Source: Pseudomonas sp. SL4(2022) (GTDB lineage: Bacteria; Pseudomonadota; Gammaproteobacteria; Pseudomonadales; Pseudomonadaceae). From it: a stretch of 64,000 nucleotides of DNA. A program made the translations under genes and the position numbers. The notes below the pieces were generated by a model. That model was not told the origin of the DNA, ran no database searches, and worked only from the letters and a program-made list of their open reading frames with translations. The first letter of the stretch is position 1. The number at the start of each line of letters is the position of its first letter. Shown here piece after piece: positions 63,293-64,000 of this stretch. The stretch spans positions 2,424,001 to 2,488,000 of the forward strand of contig NZ_CP113060.1 of the NCBI RefSeq assembly GCF_026625725.1. Direction: 5' to 3'.

Positions 63293-63571
63293 ATGCACGT
63301 TGAACATCATCCGCTGATCAAAGACTTCCCCGAACTGCGCGGCGCGCTGCACGAACTGCGTGTCAGTGATTCTGACTTCGCCCGTCTGGCCGACACCTAT
63401 GAACGTCTGGACAAACGTATTTGCCGTATCGAAACCGGCAACGAAGTGCTGGCCGATGAAGCCTTGCTGTCGCTCAAGCAGGAGCGAGTAGGCCTCAAGG
63501 ACGACCTCGCGCGCCGACTAAAGCGCGCTGCCGGACAGTGCTGTGGCTGTGGTAACGGCTGTAAGTCATAA
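63293..63571 (+). CDS. DUF465 (YdcH) family protein with cysteine-rich tail
   Basis: The 92-residue protein starts MHVEHHPLIKDFPELRGALH and follows the DUF465 pattern (FARLADTYERLDKRICRIE; LKQERVGLKDDLARRL). It then adds AAGQCCGCGNGCKS, in which four cysteines (83, 84, 86, 90) are clustered and could bind a metal. A CAAGGAG-like site precedes ATG. A structured repeat copy begins 16 bases after its stop. Confidence 0.9.
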   Translation: MHVEHHPLIKDFPELRGALHELRVSDSDFARLADTYERLDKRICRIETGNEVLADEALLSLKQERVGLKDDLARRLKRAAGQCCGCGNGCKS

Positions 63572-63587
63572 GAATTTGTTCATGACC

Positions 63588-63731
63588 TGCTGTGCGTCGG
63601 CCCTACTGCGTTAAAAACAGGCTCGGACTGCTCATTTACAGCTCGTAAACGCTGTGTCCTCGCTGTTTTTTCCAGCCTGAGGCTGGCACTACGTAGCGCC
63701 TTGTATGGCTTTAGCTCGCGAGATCGTGAAC
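63588..63731 (+). repeat. Structured 3'-UTR repeat, copy D (after the second DUF465 gene)
   Basis: It is the shortest copy. The ends GTTCATGACC and GATCGTGAAC are inverse repeats matching at 8 of 10 positions. It has AAAAACAG/CTGTTTTT (63613-63620 with 63663-63670), an apical stem TTTAC/GTAAA (63635-63649), CCAGCC/GGCTGG and the TAGCGCCTTGTA block, but not the optional module. It is in the sense orientation of the preceding gene and upstream of radA. Confidence 0.9.
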
Positions 63732-63808
63732 AGGTTCTAAGTGCGTAAGGCTGTAAATATATCCAGCTATTTCGTATGATCCGGGCTCAGCTTTCAGAGG
63801 AGTCCGGC

Positions 63809-64000
63809 ATGGCCAAGGCCAAGCGCATGTATGGCTGCACCGAATGTGGTGCGACCTTTCCCAAATGGGCCGGCCAGTGCGGCGAATGTGGTGCCTGGAA
63901 TACCCTGGTGGAAACCCTGCTCGAAGCCAATGCGGCCACTCCTAGTGGCCGCGCTGGTTGGGCGGGCGAGCAGGCGCAGATCAAGACCCTGGCCGAGGTC
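63809..64000 (+). CDS. radA: DNA repair protein RadA, 5' part only
   Basis: The 64 codons present begin MAKAKRMYGCTECGATFPKW and contain the N-terminal zinc finger of RadA/Sms with CTEC and CGEC. The protein is a RecA-like helicase that extends D-loops in recombination; its ATPase and Lon-like domains lie beyond the right edge. GAGGAG is 6 bases upstream of ATG. Confidence 0.95.
   Translation, partial: MAKAKRMYGCTECGATFPKWAGQCGECGAWNTLVETLLEANAATPSGRAGWAGEQAQIKTLAEV

Noticed and set aside
21158..63731. Integron attC sites as explanation for the oriented repeats
   Set aside because: The elements follow core genes in conserved order, lack proper RYYYAAC/GTTRRRY core pairs at their ends, and no integrase is present.
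1..64000. CRISPR arrays, insertion sequences and prophage genes
   Set aside because: No regular spaced direct repeats, transposase, integrase or phage structural gene was seen.

Overview
The window is about 64 kb of high-GC chromosome from a Pseudomonas species. The evidence is the combination retS, ctpL/gcbA-like signalling genes, urt-ure genes, fis-dusB, speA, Pseudomonas-type REP palindromes and a cioAB oxidase, all densely packed with short gaps. From memory, and not from a search, the left half (1-34 kb) runs in the same order as the PAO1 block from PA4866 back to PA4839. Parts of the right end resemble PA4621-PA4609 (Mo oxidoreductase, DctP, ferredoxin reductase, mscL, radA). The species cannot be named from sequence reading alone. 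I saw no rRNA, tRNA, CRISPR array, transposase or prophage gene.

Layout. 1-10.2 kb, minus strand: urea acquisition and breakdown. This comprises the urea ABC transporter urtABCDE, a small membrane protein, ureD, ureA and the start of an acetyltransferase; ureB and the rest lie beyond base 1. A GntR regulator and an allophanate hydrolase (atzF) sit upstream. 10.2-25.5 kb, minus: marC-like gene, retS, purD, purH, fis, dusB, a zinc-ribbon membrane protein, prmA, accC, accB, aroQ, dsbD. 25.6-29.4 kb, minus: a chemoreceptor and a dual-receiver diguanylate cyclase. 29.7-34 kb, plus: DUF2333 protein, Nudix hydrolase, SUI1-like protein, speA. 34.3-46.7 kb: single genes and pairs, namely a FabG-like reductase divergent from a thiolase, ada, a DUF2218/NAD-epimerase pair facing a LysR regulator, a RIO kinase, PhzF, DUF411, DUF4345, trmA, a purine permease and a DJ-1 protein.

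47-56.2 kb, plus: a respiratory block. A Tat-exported molybdenum hydroxylase, its 2Fe-2S subunit, a triheme cytochrome c, the maturation factor XdhC and a MocA-like cytidylyltransferase are followed by the cyanide-insensitive quinol oxidase cioA-cioB and a previously easy-to-miss 47-residue DUF2474 protein. An ANR/FNR-type half-matched palindrome lies in front of cioA. 56.3-64 kb: rlmG, an orphan TRAP binding protein, a ferredoxin reductase, a TerC-CBS-CorC protein, mscL, a solo EAL phosphodiesterase, two DUF465 proteins and the 5' end of radA.

The most unusual signal is not a gene. Four copies of a 144-199 bp structured repeat occur at about 21.2, 34.1, 55.9 and 63.7 kb. Every copy starts 6-20 bases after the stop codon of a gene (accC, speA, cioB, a DUF465 gene) and lies in the sense orientation of that gene. 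Copies differ by paired substitutions that keep at least three stems, and two copies carry an extra hairpin module. This looks like an oriented, selected 3'-UTR element rather than random repeats.
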